From: an uncultured Clostridium sp.
Lineage (GTDB): Bacteria > Bacillota > Clostridia > Clostridiales > Clostridiaceae
Reading direction: 5' to 3'
Length of the DNA: 27,686 nt
Assembly (NCBI RefSeq): GCF_934754925.1
Contig: NZ_CAKVJA010000034.1
Coordinates: 1-27,686, forward strand
Each line of letters starts with the position of its first letter. The first letter of the stretch is position 1. The notes below the pieces were generated by a model. The model saw only the letters and a list, made by a program, of their open reading frames with translations, was not told the origin of the DNA and did not search any database. The translations under genes and the position numbers were made by a program. Shown piece by piece: positions 7,070 to 15,673 of the stretch.

Positions 7070-7924
7070 TTAATTATAACAATGATCATCACTACCGTAA
7101 ACATTATCACTGCAACTTATCAAACTTTCATTCTTAAGAATTACATCTAATTGATTAACAATCTCATCAATATCCTCTAATATTGTAAAATCACAATTTG
7201 AAATATCTTTAATTAACTTCTCAATATCTTTTACTGAATTTTTAGGTAGTTTTTCACACATAGTATTAATTATACTTAAAAGCCTTTTCTCTCCCGGATG
7301 TGGAATTTCATTTATAGCAAATATAATATCAAAATAACTATCTAAAAATGCTGTTATTCTGTTATTTAAATTCACTATATCTTTTCTATTTATAGCCTTC
7401 TCTACTTGATTATAATATGCTGAGAAGTTCTTTTTTAATATGGGATAATTTTTGTTAACTATATTTCTTTTGAGCTCCTCTGGATACTCTATAGTATACT
7501 TTTCTTTAAGATCATTGAATTTATTATTTTTATCAAAAACTACTAATGAATTAATTACATTATTCCAAAAACAAGTTGTATATCCAATAGATGCTATATG
7601 ATTTTCTAAAATATTTTCTAATTTCTCTTTTAACCATTTAAAATCAAAATAAGCTATATCAACTTGTATTGATGAATTTCTTAATACAAATTCATCAGAT
7701 GGACCCCAAAAGGTATTATTTATTTCCATTAAGTCTGAAAATTTTTTTGCAATACTTTCTCTTTTTTCAACTGGTATATCTCTTTCTGTAATTATATCTA
7801 TATCAATATCTGAATAATTATCCTTTCTCCCACTTGCACATGATCCAGCTAAAGTTATTGCAACCACTTCATCTAACCTTTTAAATTCATTAACTATTTG
7901 ATAAACTATCATATTCATTCCCAT
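7070..7924 (-). CDS. Nucleotidyltransferase-domain protein of unknown substrate
   Basis: This is a 284-residue cytoplasmic protein. An N-terminal DNA polymerase beta-like nucleotidyltransferase fold is marked by AGSCASGRKDNYSDIDIDI (residues 26-44). Gly27-Ser28 and Asp39/Asp41 form the catalytic pattern, and Asp89 in SIQVDIAYFD is a good third carboxylate. The C-terminal half (about 125-284) is helical, resembling the helper domain of kanamycin-nucleotidyltransferase-like and DUF4037-like proteins. The ATG at 7924 follows AAAGGGGTGAGC; a GTG nine bases further up would overlap that site. Such proteins may modify small molecules such as antibiotics, or other proteins. Proximity to galM offers no clear clue. 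Confidence 0.75.
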   Translation of the reverse strand: MGMNMIVYQIVNEFKRLDEVVAITLAGSCASGRKDNYSDIDIDIITERDIPVEKRESIAKKFSDLMEINNTFWGPSDEFVLRNSSIQVDIAYFDFKWLKEKLENILENHIASIGYTTCFWNNVINSLVVFDKNNKFNDLKEKYTIEYPEELKRNIVNKNYPILKKNFSAYYNQVEKAINRKDIVNLNNRITAFLDSYFDIIFAINEIPHPGEKRLLSIINTMCEKLPKNSVKDIEKLIKDISNCDFTILEDIDEIVNQLDVILKNESLISCSDNVYGSDDHCYN

Positions 7925-7961
7925 AAAGCTCACCCCTTTTTATTAATTTAAATATAATATA

Positions 7962-7995
7962 GAATGTAACTATTTAATTTATATAAGTTACATTC
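7962..7995. terminator. Hairpin between pulA and the nucleotidyltransferase gene
   Basis: A perfect 10-bp stem (GAATGTAACT, 7962-7971, with 7986-7995) encloses a 14-base A/T loop. On the minus strand the T tract after it is interrupted, while on the plus strand a run of seven T's follows. It probably ends the pulA transcript, but part may read through into the next gene. Confidence 0.5.
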
Positions 7996-8030
7996 CATAC
8001 TTTTTTTATATTGCTTATATTTTTAGTTTA

Positions 8031-10016
8031 TTATTTTATTAGTACCTTTATTGATTTTGCAGAAATATTTACTATACCACTATTAACTTTTTCGATAAGA
8101 TCTTTTCCTGCTCTTTTATCATTAACAAATACTCCCCAATTTTCTTCACTAAGTTTTACTACTTCCTCTGTCTCACTTGCATTTATTATAACTGCTATTT
8201 TAGAACACTTATCATCTATATTCTTAGAATCTATTATATATGCAACTAAATTATCAGATTCAAAATCTTTTCCCTTTTCTAAGAAATGAATATTTTTTTG
8301 TATATCTTTATTGCTATTCATTCTAAATGATTTATATTCTTTTCTTAATGAAATTAATCCCTTATAATATTCAACTAAATCCTTATATTCGATTTTTCTA
8401 TCCCAACAAATTTTATTAACCTTATCAGAAGAAGAAAAACTGTTTTCTACTAATTTACCATGCTCATCAACTTTAGTTCTTGCCATTTCTTCTCCAGCAT
8501 GCACAAAACTTATTCCTTGTGAAGTTAATATTATTCCAGCTATTAATTTATTAATTTTTATTAATTCCTCTTTACTAGATTCTGGTGATACTATCTGTAG
8601 TTTGTCCCATAAAGTGTAATTATCATGTGCAGATGCATAAGTTACTGTTTGATAAGGTTCATTAGCCCAAAACTCTTCTGAATATACTATATTAGTTTTA
8701 TCAATTTGCTCATGTGGTGTTGATGCAACAACAGCAAACTTTATTGTTTCCTCAAGTCCATCTTTTCCATTTGCAAAACCAGCCTCTTCTTCATAGAAAA
8801 CATGTCCTTTAACTCCATCTCTACAATCATCGCTAAATGCTGCTATTTGTAAATCACCAAATTTATGGGTATTTTTCTTTAATGCTGCACCACCCTCTTT
8901 TAAAGGACTCGGTCCTCCCATCCATCCTTCACCATACATAATTATAGTAGGATCTATTTTATTTAACTCTTCTCTTATTAGCTTCATAGTTTCTATATCA
9001 TGTATTCCCATTAAATCAAATCTAAATCCATCAACATGATATTCCTTGGCCCAATATACTACTGAATCTATCATATATCTTCTAAACATATATCTATCAG
9101 ATGCCGTTTCATTACCACAAGCTGAAGCATCACTATAATTACCTTCTTCATCTTGTCTATAATAATATTTAGGAACAGCTTTATTTAAACATGAATCTAA
9201 ATTGAAGGTATGATTATAAACAACATCCATAACTACTCTTATTCCTGACTGATGTAGTGCCTTCACCATCTCTTTAAATTCTCTTATTCTAACATCACCT
9301 AAATAAGGATTCGTTGAGTAAGATCCTTCAGGAACATTATAATTTTCAGGATCATATCCCCAGTTAAATTGAGGTTCATCAAGTTTTGTTTCGTCTACTG
9401 AGCCATAGTCAAAAGAAGGTAATAAGTGAATATGTGTAAATCCCATGTCCTTTATATGATTTACTACAGTCTTGATGTTAGTTCCAGGAATACAGCTATT
9501 ACTCTCTGTAAGCCCCTTAAATTTACCTTTAAATTCTTCTTTTATACCGGAAGTCTCATCTATAGTTAAATCTCTTACATGTGCCTCATATATTATAGAA
9601 TCTGTAGGAGACTTTAACTCTGGCTTTTTATCTTCCTCCCACCCTTCCGGATTAGTAGTATCTAAATCAATTACCATTCCACGTTTACCATTAACCCCTA
9701 CTGCTTTAGCATATGGATCAACAACCTCATTAACTTTCCCATCTATAGTAACTAAATAATTATAATATTGTCCATTTAAATCTTTATTAATCTCTATTAT
9801 CCAAGTCCCATTAATACCTTTATTCATATTATAGGTTTGAATTGGTTTACAATTATAGTTATATCCATCATCCCCATATAATAGTAAATCAACATTATCT
9901 GCTGTTGGCGCCCATAAAATAAATTTACTTTTATCTTTTGAATAAACTACTCCTAGCTCTCCATCATAATTATATAATTTCTCGAATTCATCATTAAATA
10001 TTAGTTCTCTACCCAT
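8031..10016 (-). CDS. pulA: Type I pullulanase, cytoplasmic
   Basis: This 661-residue GH13 enzyme cleaves alpha-1,6 branches of pullulan, glycogen or imported branched dextrins. A CBM48-type beta-sandwich covers about residues 15-110. The pullulanase signature QFNWGYDPENYNVPEGSY lies near 216-233. The catalytic barrel shows VVMDVVYNHTF, GFRFDLMG with the nucleophile Asp334, IIMYGEGW with acid/base Glu363, and ASAHDNYTLWD with the third carboxylate. There is no signal peptide, so it acts inside the cell. The ATG at 10016 follows GGGAG by eight bases; an ATG at 10031 lacks a ribosome site. The 5' leader holds a cre-like inverted repeat, so catabolite control is likely. Confidence 0.93.
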   Translation of the reverse strand: MGRELIFNDEFEKLYNYDGELGVVYSKDKSKFILWAPTADNVDLLLYGDDGYNYNCKPIQTYNMNKGINGTWIIEINKDLNGQYYNYLVTIDGKVNEVVDPYAKAVGVNGKRGMVIDLDTTNPEGWEEDKKPELKSPTDSIIYEAHVRDLTIDETSGIKEEFKGKFKGLTESNSCIPGTNIKTVVNHIKDMGFTHIHLLPSFDYGSVDETKLDEPQFNWGYDPENYNVPEGSYSTNPYLGDVRIREFKEMVKALHQSGIRVVMDVVYNHTFNLDSCLNKAVPKYYYRQDEEGNYSDASACGNETASDRYMFRRYMIDSVVYWAKEYHVDGFRFDLMGIHDIETMKLIREELNKIDPTIIMYGEGWMGGPSPLKEGGAALKKNTHKFGDLQIAAFSDDCRDGVKGHVFYEEEAGFANGKDGLEETIKFAVVASTPHEQIDKTNIVYSEEFWANEPYQTVTYASAHDNYTLWDKLQIVSPESSKEELIKINKLIAGIILTSQGISFVHAGEEMARTKVDEHGKLVENSFSSSDKVNKICWDRKIEYKDLVEYYKGLISLRKEYKSFRMNSNKDIQKNIHFLEKGKDFESDNLVAYIIDSKNIDDKCSKIAVIINASETEEVVKLSEENWGVFVNDKRAGKDLIEKVNSGIVNISAKSIKVLIK

Positions 10017-10052
10017 TTTTTCATCTCCCATTCATTTAAGACCATTTTATTT

Positions 10053-10088
10053 AAGCATACTCATGGAATCGTTACCGACGATATGCTT
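10053..10088 (-). promoter_or_regulatory. Nested inverted repeat with cre-like core before pulA
   Basis: AAGCATA (10053-10059) pairs with TATGCTT (10082-10088). Inside is a second inverted repeat, ATCGT-N5-ACGAT. On the plus strand TGGAATCGTTACCG (10064-10077) matches most of the CcpA cre pattern TGNAANCGNWNNCA. A TATAAT lies next to it (minus strand, 10094-10089), so the element would overlap the transcription start. It could be an operator for CcpA or another LacI-family repressor, or a leader RNA stem-loop. Confidence 0.5.
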
Positions 10089-10177
10089 ATTATAATTTTA
10101 TAATAAATTTATTCTTATATCTATAAAAATATTTTTACTTTTTTTGTTTTTTAATCTTAGGTAATAGAATAGAAATT

Positions 10178-10243
10178 TTAATGATATCACCAAAAAGAAT
10201 ATTTTATTTATAAATTAACTCTTCTTTATGGTTATATCATTAA
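10178..10243. repeat. Long inverted repeat after the LCP gene
   Basis: Two 22-base arms (10178-10199 and 10222-10243) match at 20 of 22 positions around a 22-base A/T loop. It lies 69 bases after the LCP stop codon and is followed by only a weak T tract on the minus strand. It may act as a terminator of that gene. Otherwise I see nothing in the intergenic stretch from 10100 to 10311. Confidence 0.6.
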
Positions 10244-10311
10244 TCCTTCTTATCTATAACTAAAATAACTTACTTATACTATTTATATTCATTTAAATTT
10301 ATAATACTTGT

Positions 10312-11460
10312 TTAATCCCACTCATCATAAATATATTCTTCATCATTCTGATTATCCTCTATTTCATCACTAATACCACATTTTAGATCTTCACTGATAG
10401 AATCACTCATCCATTCACCAGTTCTGTATTCATTAAGTGCTTTTCTTAAACAGTCATAATCAAATTTACTTTCATCAGGTTCTATACCATAAAATACGAA
10501 ATCATGTAAAACCTCTGTATTTTGTTTCCTATCCATTATAAATACCCATCCAACTTCTCCACCATAATTCATATCATCAGCTAACTCTGTAAGGGGTATA
10601 TGAATTTGTTTTGTTTCTAAAGTAGGAAATTTATAAATTGTATATGCCATATTTAAAGCATCTAAGAGTTCTATATTTGTATTTATATAATCAAGCATAC
10701 TATTTACTATACCTAAATACTTTGTAGGCTTTGTCTCCCTTAATTTTGCAGCAACCTTAAATAATACCTCTCTTTGCCTTTCAGTTCTTTCAAATTCATC
10801 TCCAACGCCTTTTCTTATTCTAGCATAAGATAAAGCCTGCTTTCCATTTAGTAATTGTAATCCAGGCTCTGTAACTGGGCAATCATTTCCTCCAGTAGAT
10901 TCACCTATATACTTATTTAATTCATCCAACTGATATTCTTTAACATCAATTTCTAGTCCACCTATTTGATCAATTATAGCTTCAAATCCCCAAAAGTTTA
11001 TTATTATATACTTATCTATACTTATATCATATGTTTTCTGTATTGTATCTTTCAACAACTCTATTCCACCAAAAGCCATTGCTGCATTTAATTTATATGG
11101 ACCATATCCCTCAATATCAACTAAGGTATCCCTAAATAATGATGTTAATCTTATTTCCTTATTATTATTATCTAAAGTAGCGATTATAATAGAGTCCGCT
11201 CTTGCACTTTCCTTCAAGTCTCTACCATCAGTACCCACTAATAATACATTAGTAATACCCTCTACTTCTTTATAATCGACATCATCTTCACTTTTTTTCT
11301 CTATAGTTTTAATCTCCAGTTCATTCGATTTAGTATATATTTTACTCTTTATATAACTATAATACCCTACAGCACATCCAACAATAATAGCAAGCATCAT
11401 ACATATAGCTGAAATTATTATTTTACTTCTTAAGGAATATCTTTTTTTATCTTTACTCAC
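10312..11460 (-). CDS. LCP-family (LytR-CpsA-Psr) cell-wall glycopolymer ligase
   Basis: This is a 382-residue membrane-anchored protein. A short basic cytoplasmic tail (KKRYSLRSK) precedes one membrane helix (about 13-33), and the extracytoplasmic LCP domain spans about 68-250. Family motifs are VLLVGTDGRD, SARADSIIIATLD, RLTSLFRDTLVDI, YKLNAAMAFGG and YARIRKGVGDEFERTERQRE, whose Arg and Asp residues bind the pyrophosphate of the lipid carrier. These enzymes transfer teichoic acids or other polymers from undecaprenyl pyrophosphate to peptidoglycan. The start is a GTG preceded by AAAGGGGGC. The C-terminal tail is strongly acidic (EDNQNDEEYIYDEWD), which is unusual. It is monocistronic. Confidence 0.9.
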   Translation of the reverse strand: MSKDKKRYSLRSKIIISAICMMLAIIVGCAVGYYSYIKSKIYTKSNELEIKTIEKKSEDDVDYKEVEGITNVLLVGTDGRDLKESARADSIIIATLDNNNKEIRLTSLFRDTLVDIEGYGPYKLNAAMAFGGIELLKDTIQKTYDISIDKYIIINFWGFEAIIDQIGGLEIDVKEYQLDELNKYIGESTGGNDCPVTEPGLQLLNGKQALSYARIRKGVGDEFERTERQREVLFKVAAKLRETKPTKYLGIVNSMLDYINTNIELLDALNMAYTIYKFPTLETKQIHIPLTELADDMNYGGEVGWVFIMDRKQNTEVLHDFVFYGIEPDESKFDYDCLRKALNEYRTGEWMSDSISEDLKCGISDEIEDNQNDEEYIYDEWD

Positions 11461-11516
11461 CTTTATTGCCCCCTTTTGTTTACCACCTATCCTAACTTTA
11501 TTATTTTACCATATTT

Positions 11517-11545
11517 GTTATAATTTATATAGCATTTTTTTTCAA
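11517..11545 (-). promoter_or_regulatory. Promoter of the LCP gene
   Basis: On the minus strand TTGAAA (11545-11540) and TATAAC (11522-11517) are exactly 17 bases apart, each differing from consensus at one position. The element lies about 60 bases before the GTG start. Confidence 0.7.
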
Positions 11546-11634
11546 TATAGTTATTAATTTATAGTAAACTACATATATATTTTTACTCATGTATTTATAG
11601 ATATAATCTAAAATTTATTTTTACGCAATAAAAA

Positions 11635-11661
11635 AGATTGTAAGAAAATTTCTTACAATCT
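11635..11661 (-). terminator. Terminator of the zinc-ribbon gene
   Basis: A 13-base arm (AGATTGTAAGAAA) is exactly repeated in inverse after one base and is followed on the minus strand by a run of T's. It begins about 12 bases after the zinc-ribbon stop codon. Confidence 0.9.
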
Positions 11662-11672
11662 CATAATTTTAA

Positions 11673-11831
11673 TTACTTTCTGTTGTTTTGTTGAGCTTTT
11701 CTTGCTCTTCTACATTCAACACATCTTACTGGTTCGTTATCGAATCCTTTTTCTTTGTAGAAAGCTTGCTCTCCTTCTGTGAATAAAAATTCTTTTCCGC
11801 AGTCTCTGCATACAATAGTCTTATCTGCCAT
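11673..11831 (-). CDS. Small zinc-ribbon protein (zf-Tbcl-like)
   Basis: This 52-residue protein begins MADKTIVCRDCGKEF and ends in basic RRARKAQQNNRK. Two CxxC pairs, CRDC and CVEC, frame the segment FTEGEQAFYKEKGFDNEP, which matches the probable zinc-ribbon family common in clostridia. The ATG at 11831 is chosen because GGAGG lies eight bases upstream; in-frame extension to 11876 adds only unlikely residues. The basic tail suggests nucleic-acid or ribosome contact, but the role is unknown. It has its own promoter, a roughly 110-base leader and a strong terminator, so it is an independent, probably well-expressed unit. Confidence 0.85.
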   Translation of the reverse strand: MADKTIVCRDCGKEFLFTEGEQAFYKEKGFDNEPVRCVECRRARKAQQNNRK

Positions 11832-11925
11832 TATAAATTCCTCCATTTTCTTAAGATTTATCATGGTTAATAACATATCTCTTGAATAGGAGAAATTTTA
11901 TTAATCTACTTTAAATCTTGTAAAT

Positions 11926-11942
11926 AGTCAATTAACTTGACT
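11926..11942. promoter_or_regulatory. Inverted repeat at the start of the zinc-ribbon transcript
   Basis: AGTCAA-N5-TTGACT is a perfect 6-bp inverted repeat a few bases after the predicted transcription start. It could be an operator or a short 5' RNA hairpin. Confidence 0.4.
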
Positions 11943-11951
11943 TGTATTTTA

Positions 11952-11979
11952 ATTATAACACATATATATTTTTTTACAA
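11952..11979 (-). promoter_or_regulatory. Promoter of the zinc-ribbon gene
   Basis: On the minus strand TTGTAA (11979-11974) and a perfect TATAAT (11957-11952) are 16 bases apart. This implies an untranslated leader of about 110 bases. Confidence 0.7.
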
Positions 11980-12053
11980 TACTTTTATAAAGTTTATTAA
12001 AAATTTTTTCTCATTTTGTAATATATTGTTTTTATAGTTACTTATTTCTTTAA

Positions 12054-13523
12054 CTACTTCTGCTCTCCTACTATTAACTCTCCACCAATAAAAGCTCTTT
12101 CCCACTGCTCTACATAACCACCACTACACCATTCTGACATTATTACTTCATCATTTTCATTTATAGGTACAGTTACTAATGGTTCTGTTATTAAATTTTC
12201 ATTTTCTATTTTATAAACAGCTATATAAGTATCAAATTGAATTAATATAATCTTACCTAATGGTGATGTAAATGCATCTTTAAAAAAACCCAACTGCTGT
12301 TTTAATGATCTCCATGATATATAAAGAGAGTTGTAATTTATAAATCTACTATCTGGTAAAATTGATAGTTTAAAACTTTGTCCTGATTCATTCATATTCT
12401 TAGGTAATAAATTAAAAACAAATCTCCATTTACCTAATCCTCGTTCAATAGCCAAGTTGTTATAATTTATAGACGAAATATTTAGATTATCTATTTGTTC
12501 TTTAGATAAACTATTAATTTCATTTTGTAGCTCTTCTAAATACTTTTCTTTTTCATTTCCAATAAATATTTCATCTGCTTGTAATCCATTTTCAATATTA
12601 ATATTATTTACAGGTATTATTTGATAAATTGGATAATTTCCTTCAAAGGAATCCCCTTGATATTTTCCTATAGCAATATAATCATTTCCAACAAATTTTA
12701 TAGTTTTATATTCATTTTTATCTAAAATTATATTTTCAGCCATATCACTTTTTAATTTTTCATCATATTTACCTACTTTAAATTCATCATATTCAAAACT
12801 ATTAATGCTCTTTTGATTTACTTCTAACTTCCATATTCCATTTAACCTTGGAAAAATAATACTAGGTCTTTCATATATATTTCTTATTTCACAATTATCA
12901 TGAGCTATCCATATAGTTCTATATTCATCATTGCTATATATTCCATCATCAATTCTTTTACCAGGCGTTTTAATTCCTAACATAACACCTTCCTTTATAT
13001 TGCCCTTTTCCTCTTTAGTTATATTTATTATTCCATCGTCATCTTTAATATCATTAAAATTAGCAACATTATTTACTTTACTTAATTTAATTAAATTACT
13101 TTTATATAGTAATATCATCTCTGTATCAGAGTTTAAAAAGAAGTCACCTATTATCTGATTTTTATCAATAATAGATATTAAATCTACCCTCTCTCTACCA
13201 TTCATAAAATCATTCATCGTTAAGTTGCTTTCATATGAAAGAATATAATTTCCTTCAACTGCTCTTAATTTATAGTGAATATTTTCTTTATAATTACCTA
13301 CAATATTAACTTTACTATTATCTAACTCTATTTTATCTCCAACTAAATAAGTATCTTCCTCTTCATTATCGTCCTCTTCTCCTAATTGCTCGACTGAATC
13401 AATTCTCCAAGTTCCAGTAAAATTAAAAATATTACTACCTTTCTCCTTTACAATATTAGATTTACACCCACAAAATAATAATATTATAGATAAGCAAAAT
13501 ATTATCAAAAGCTTCTTATTCAT
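12054..13523 (-). CDS. Unknown lipoprotein with three GxW repeats
   Basis: This 489-residue protein has the lipobox LFCGC (Cys20), so it is anchored outside the membrane. I do not recognise the family. Three segments start with a similar beta-strand: FTGTWRIDSV (residue 35 on), LNGIWKLEVN (228 on) and GLGKWRFVFN (362 on). The first two are followed by a similar VGxxx...ILD-like stretch, suggesting repeated lipocalin-like or beta-barrel units. Helical linker sequence (about 325-355) precedes the third. Its ATG lies one base after the histidine-kinase stop codon, with AAAGGAG inside the kinase gene, so it is translationally coupled to the two-component system. It may be an accessory sensor or an output of the kinase. 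Confidence 0.75.
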   Translation of the reverse strand: MNKKLLIIFCLSIILLFCGCKSNIVKEKGSNIFNFTGTWRIDSVEQLGEEDDNEEEDTYLVGDKIELDNSKVNIVGNYKENIHYKLRAVEGNYILSYESNLTMNDFMNGRERVDLISIIDKNQIIGDFFLNSDTEMILLYKSNLIKLSKVNNVANFNDIKDDDGIINITKEEKGNIKEGVMLGIKTPGKRIDDGIYSNDEYRTIWIAHDNCEIRNIYERPSIIFPRLNGIWKLEVNQKSINSFEYDEFKVGKYDEKLKSDMAENIILDKNEYKTIKFVGNDYIAIGKYQGDSFEGNYPIYQIIPVNNINIENGLQADEIFIGNEKEKYLEELQNEINSLSKEQIDNLNISSINYNNLAIERGLGKWRFVFNLLPKNMNESGQSFKLSILPDSRFINYNSLYISWRSLKQQLGFFKDAFTSPLGKIILIQFDTYIAVYKIENENLITEPLVTVPINENDEVIMSEWCSGGYVEQWERAFIGGELIVGEQK

Positions 13524-13524
13524 A

Positions 13525-14928
13525 TTATAATTCTCCTTTATTTAAAGGAATCTTAATTGTTACTTCTGTTCCTGTACCTTCATTACTTTTAATCTCTAGA
13601 ATTCCTCTATGCAAAGTTATTATTTCATCACATATAGATAAGCCTATCCCATTTCTCGACTTACTATTTTTCCCCTTATAAAATTTATCCTTTACCCTTA
13701 GTAAATCCTTACTACTTATTCCACTTCCATTATCTCTTACTATAAATACCAAGTATTTTTCTTCAGCTTCAGCGTTTAAACTTATTATTCCATTCTCTTC
13801 AGTAAATTTAAAGGCATTGTCTATAATATTACTTAAAACTTGTTTAATTCTATTTTCATCAAAATAACCTTTTGTAACACTTTTATCTATCGTTATAATA
13901 AATTTTTTTCCTTCTCTATCAGCTCTAGGCCTCATATAATTTTCAATATATTCAACAAAATCTCTTACATCATGTTCTTTTATATTTAAAGAAACAACAC
14001 CATTTATAAGCTTAGAGAAATCTAATAACTCTTCTACCATCTCTGTTAATCTATCACTTTCTTTTTCAATAATATCAAGTCCTAAAGCTACTGTATCCAT
14101 ATCACTACAGTCATACTTTAAAGTTATAGCCCACCCCTTAATTGATGTTAATGGCGTTCTTAATTCATGTGAAACTGAAGATATAAATTCATTTTTTAAC
14201 TTTTCCCTTTTTTCAACTTCACATCCCATATAATTCAATGTCCTTGATAATTGAGCAATTTCAATATTGTCAGCAACATCACTTCTAATATTTAAATTTC
14301 CCTTTGCCATCTCTTTTGCAACTGCCGTTATTTTCTTTATTGGAGAGACTATATCTTTTGCTATTATTAAACTCATTATTATTCCTAAAGCTATTACTAT
14401 TATAGAAATAAATAAAAATAGTACGCTAAAAATGTCTATTATTTTATGTACTTCTTCTAAAGAAAAAATAATCCTAACTATACCTATCATATCATTTTGA
14501 TTTATTTTCGAGGTGATCTCCTTAGAAACTATCATTACCTTATCATTATAACGATCTACCTTTCCAATCCACACTCCAACCTCACCATTTTTGGCTTTTG
14601 ATATATCAGGAGTCCTTAAAATTTCAGAATCTCTTATACCATATGAATCCATTAATAACTCACCACTTGGATCTAATATTTCCACTTGTCCTTGTTTCAT
14701 GTTCCAAAAAACATCTACATTATCATATATATTTTCCATTAATTCATTATTTGAAAAATATTTTTGATAAAAATTAATAGATGATTCTAACTGATTAATT
14801 AAGGTATCTTGAGTATTCTTGTAATAATATCCCCTTAAGCATAATAAAGTTAATATGTCTAATATTAGAACTGTTGATATTATTACTATAAGAAAATTCC
14901 TCAATAACTTACTTCGTATACTTTTCAC
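13525..14928 (-). CDS. Sensor histidine kinase
   Basis: This is a 467-residue membrane kinase. TM1 (about 11-32) and TM2 (about 166-190) flank a roughly 130-residue extracytoplasmic sensor domain. A HAMP linker leads to HisKA with SSVSHELRTPLTS (phospho-acceptor His254), then the ATPase domain with the N box NIIDNAFKFT, the G1 box DNGSGIS and the G2 box RNGIGLSI. The GTG at 14928 follows GGAGAGG by eight bases. It overlaps the end of the response-regulator gene by 20 bases, which indicates coupled translation. The layout resembles the PhoR/WalK/ResE type. The signal is unknown, though neighbours acting on the wall suggest envelope sensing. Confidence 0.92.
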   Translation of the reverse strand: MKSIRSKLLRNFLIVIISTVLILDILTLLCLRGYYYKNTQDTLINQLESSINFYQKYFSNNELMENIYDNVDVFWNMKQGQVEILDPSGELLMDSYGIRDSEILRTPDISKAKNGEVGVWIGKVDRYNDKVMIVSKEITSKINQNDMIGIVRIIFSLEEVHKIIDIFSVLFLFISIIVIALGIIMSLIIAKDIVSPIKKITAVAKEMAKGNLNIRSDVADNIEIAQLSRTLNYMGCEVEKREKLKNEFISSVSHELRTPLTSIKGWAITLKYDCSDMDTVALGLDIIEKESDRLTEMVEELLDFSKLINGVVSLNIKEHDVRDFVEYIENYMRPRADREGKKFIITIDKSVTKGYFDENRIKQVLSNIIDNAFKFTEENGIISLNAEAEEKYLVFIVRDNGSGISSKDLLRVKDKFYKGKNSKSRNGIGLSICDEIITLHRGILEIKSNEGTGTEVTIKIPLNKGEL

Positions 14929-15610
14929 AAACTTCGCCTCTCCATCTATATCCAAGCCCCCATATAGTTTCTATGTATCCTTCCTTAGATGATGAATCTT
15001 CTATTTTGCTTCTAAGTCTTCTTATGTTCACATCTATAATTTTAGAGTCAGCAAAATAATCCTTTCCCCAAACCAAGTCTAATAATTCATCCCTTGAAAA
15101 AGCCTTATTAGGATTTTCTATAAATAGTTTTATAAGTGAATATTCTTTTGGTGTTAAGTCAATCTCTTTACCTCCTTTAAATACCTTTTTCCCATAGCTA
15201 TCTATAGTAAATATTCCATTTCTTATAATATTATTTTCTTTATTCCCACCAATCCTTCTTAATATAGCTTTTATTCTAAGCAATAACTCCATTGGATTAA
15301 ATGGTTTCACCATATAGTCATCTGCTCCATATTCGAGTCCCATTATTTTGTCCATATCTTGGCCCTTAGCCGTTAACATTATAATACCTATCTTATCTTT
15401 TTTCTCTCTAATCTTCTTGCACACTTCAAATCCATTCATACCTGGTAGCATAACATCTAATATTACAAGTACTGGATTTTGTAATTCTAATATATTTAGC
15501 CCTTCTTCTCCATTATCCGTTTCTAAAACCTCAAAGCCATTCCTATTTAAATTTATTTTTAAAAACCCTCTTATACTATCTTCATCTTCAATTATTAATA
15601 TTTTCTCCAT
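14909..15610 (-). CDS. OmpR-family response regulator
   Basis: This is a 233-residue regulator. The receiver domain (1-120) has acidic Glu8/Asp9, phospho-acceptor Asp52 in VILDVMLPG, Thr80 and Lys102 in VKPF. The winged-helix output domain (about 130-228) includes LTPKEYSLIKLFIENPNKAF, VDVNIRRLRSKI-like spacing (IIDVNIRRLRSKIED) and the terminal ETIWGLGYRW. It is the first gene of a three-gene operon with the kinase and the GxW lipoprotein. An AAAGGAA site precedes the ATG. No clear promoter hexamers were found in the short gap up to the terminator at 15674. Confidence 0.94.
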   Translation of the reverse strand: MEKILIIEDEDSIRGFLKINLNRNGFEVLETDNGEEGLNILELQNPVLVILDVMLPGMNGFEVCKKIREKKDKIGIIMLTAKGQDMDKIMGLEYGADDYMVKPFNPMELLLRIKAILRRIGGNKENNIIRNGIFTIDSYGKKVFKGGKEIDLTPKEYSLIKLFIENPNKAFSRDELLDLVWGKDYFADSKIIDVNIRRLRSKIEDSSSKEGYIETIWGLGYRWRGEVCEKYTK

Positions 15611-15673
15611 ATAAAATTCCTTTCAAAGTTATAACAATACTCTCTATTTATATTTTCTAATGTATACAAATAA

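Noticed and set aside
9472..9759. Open frame on the plus strand inside pulA, and similar antisense frames inside the permease, response regulator, lipoprotein and ROK genes
   Set aside because: They have no ribosome binding site and their codon pattern is the mirror of a well-supported gene; no recognisable protein features.
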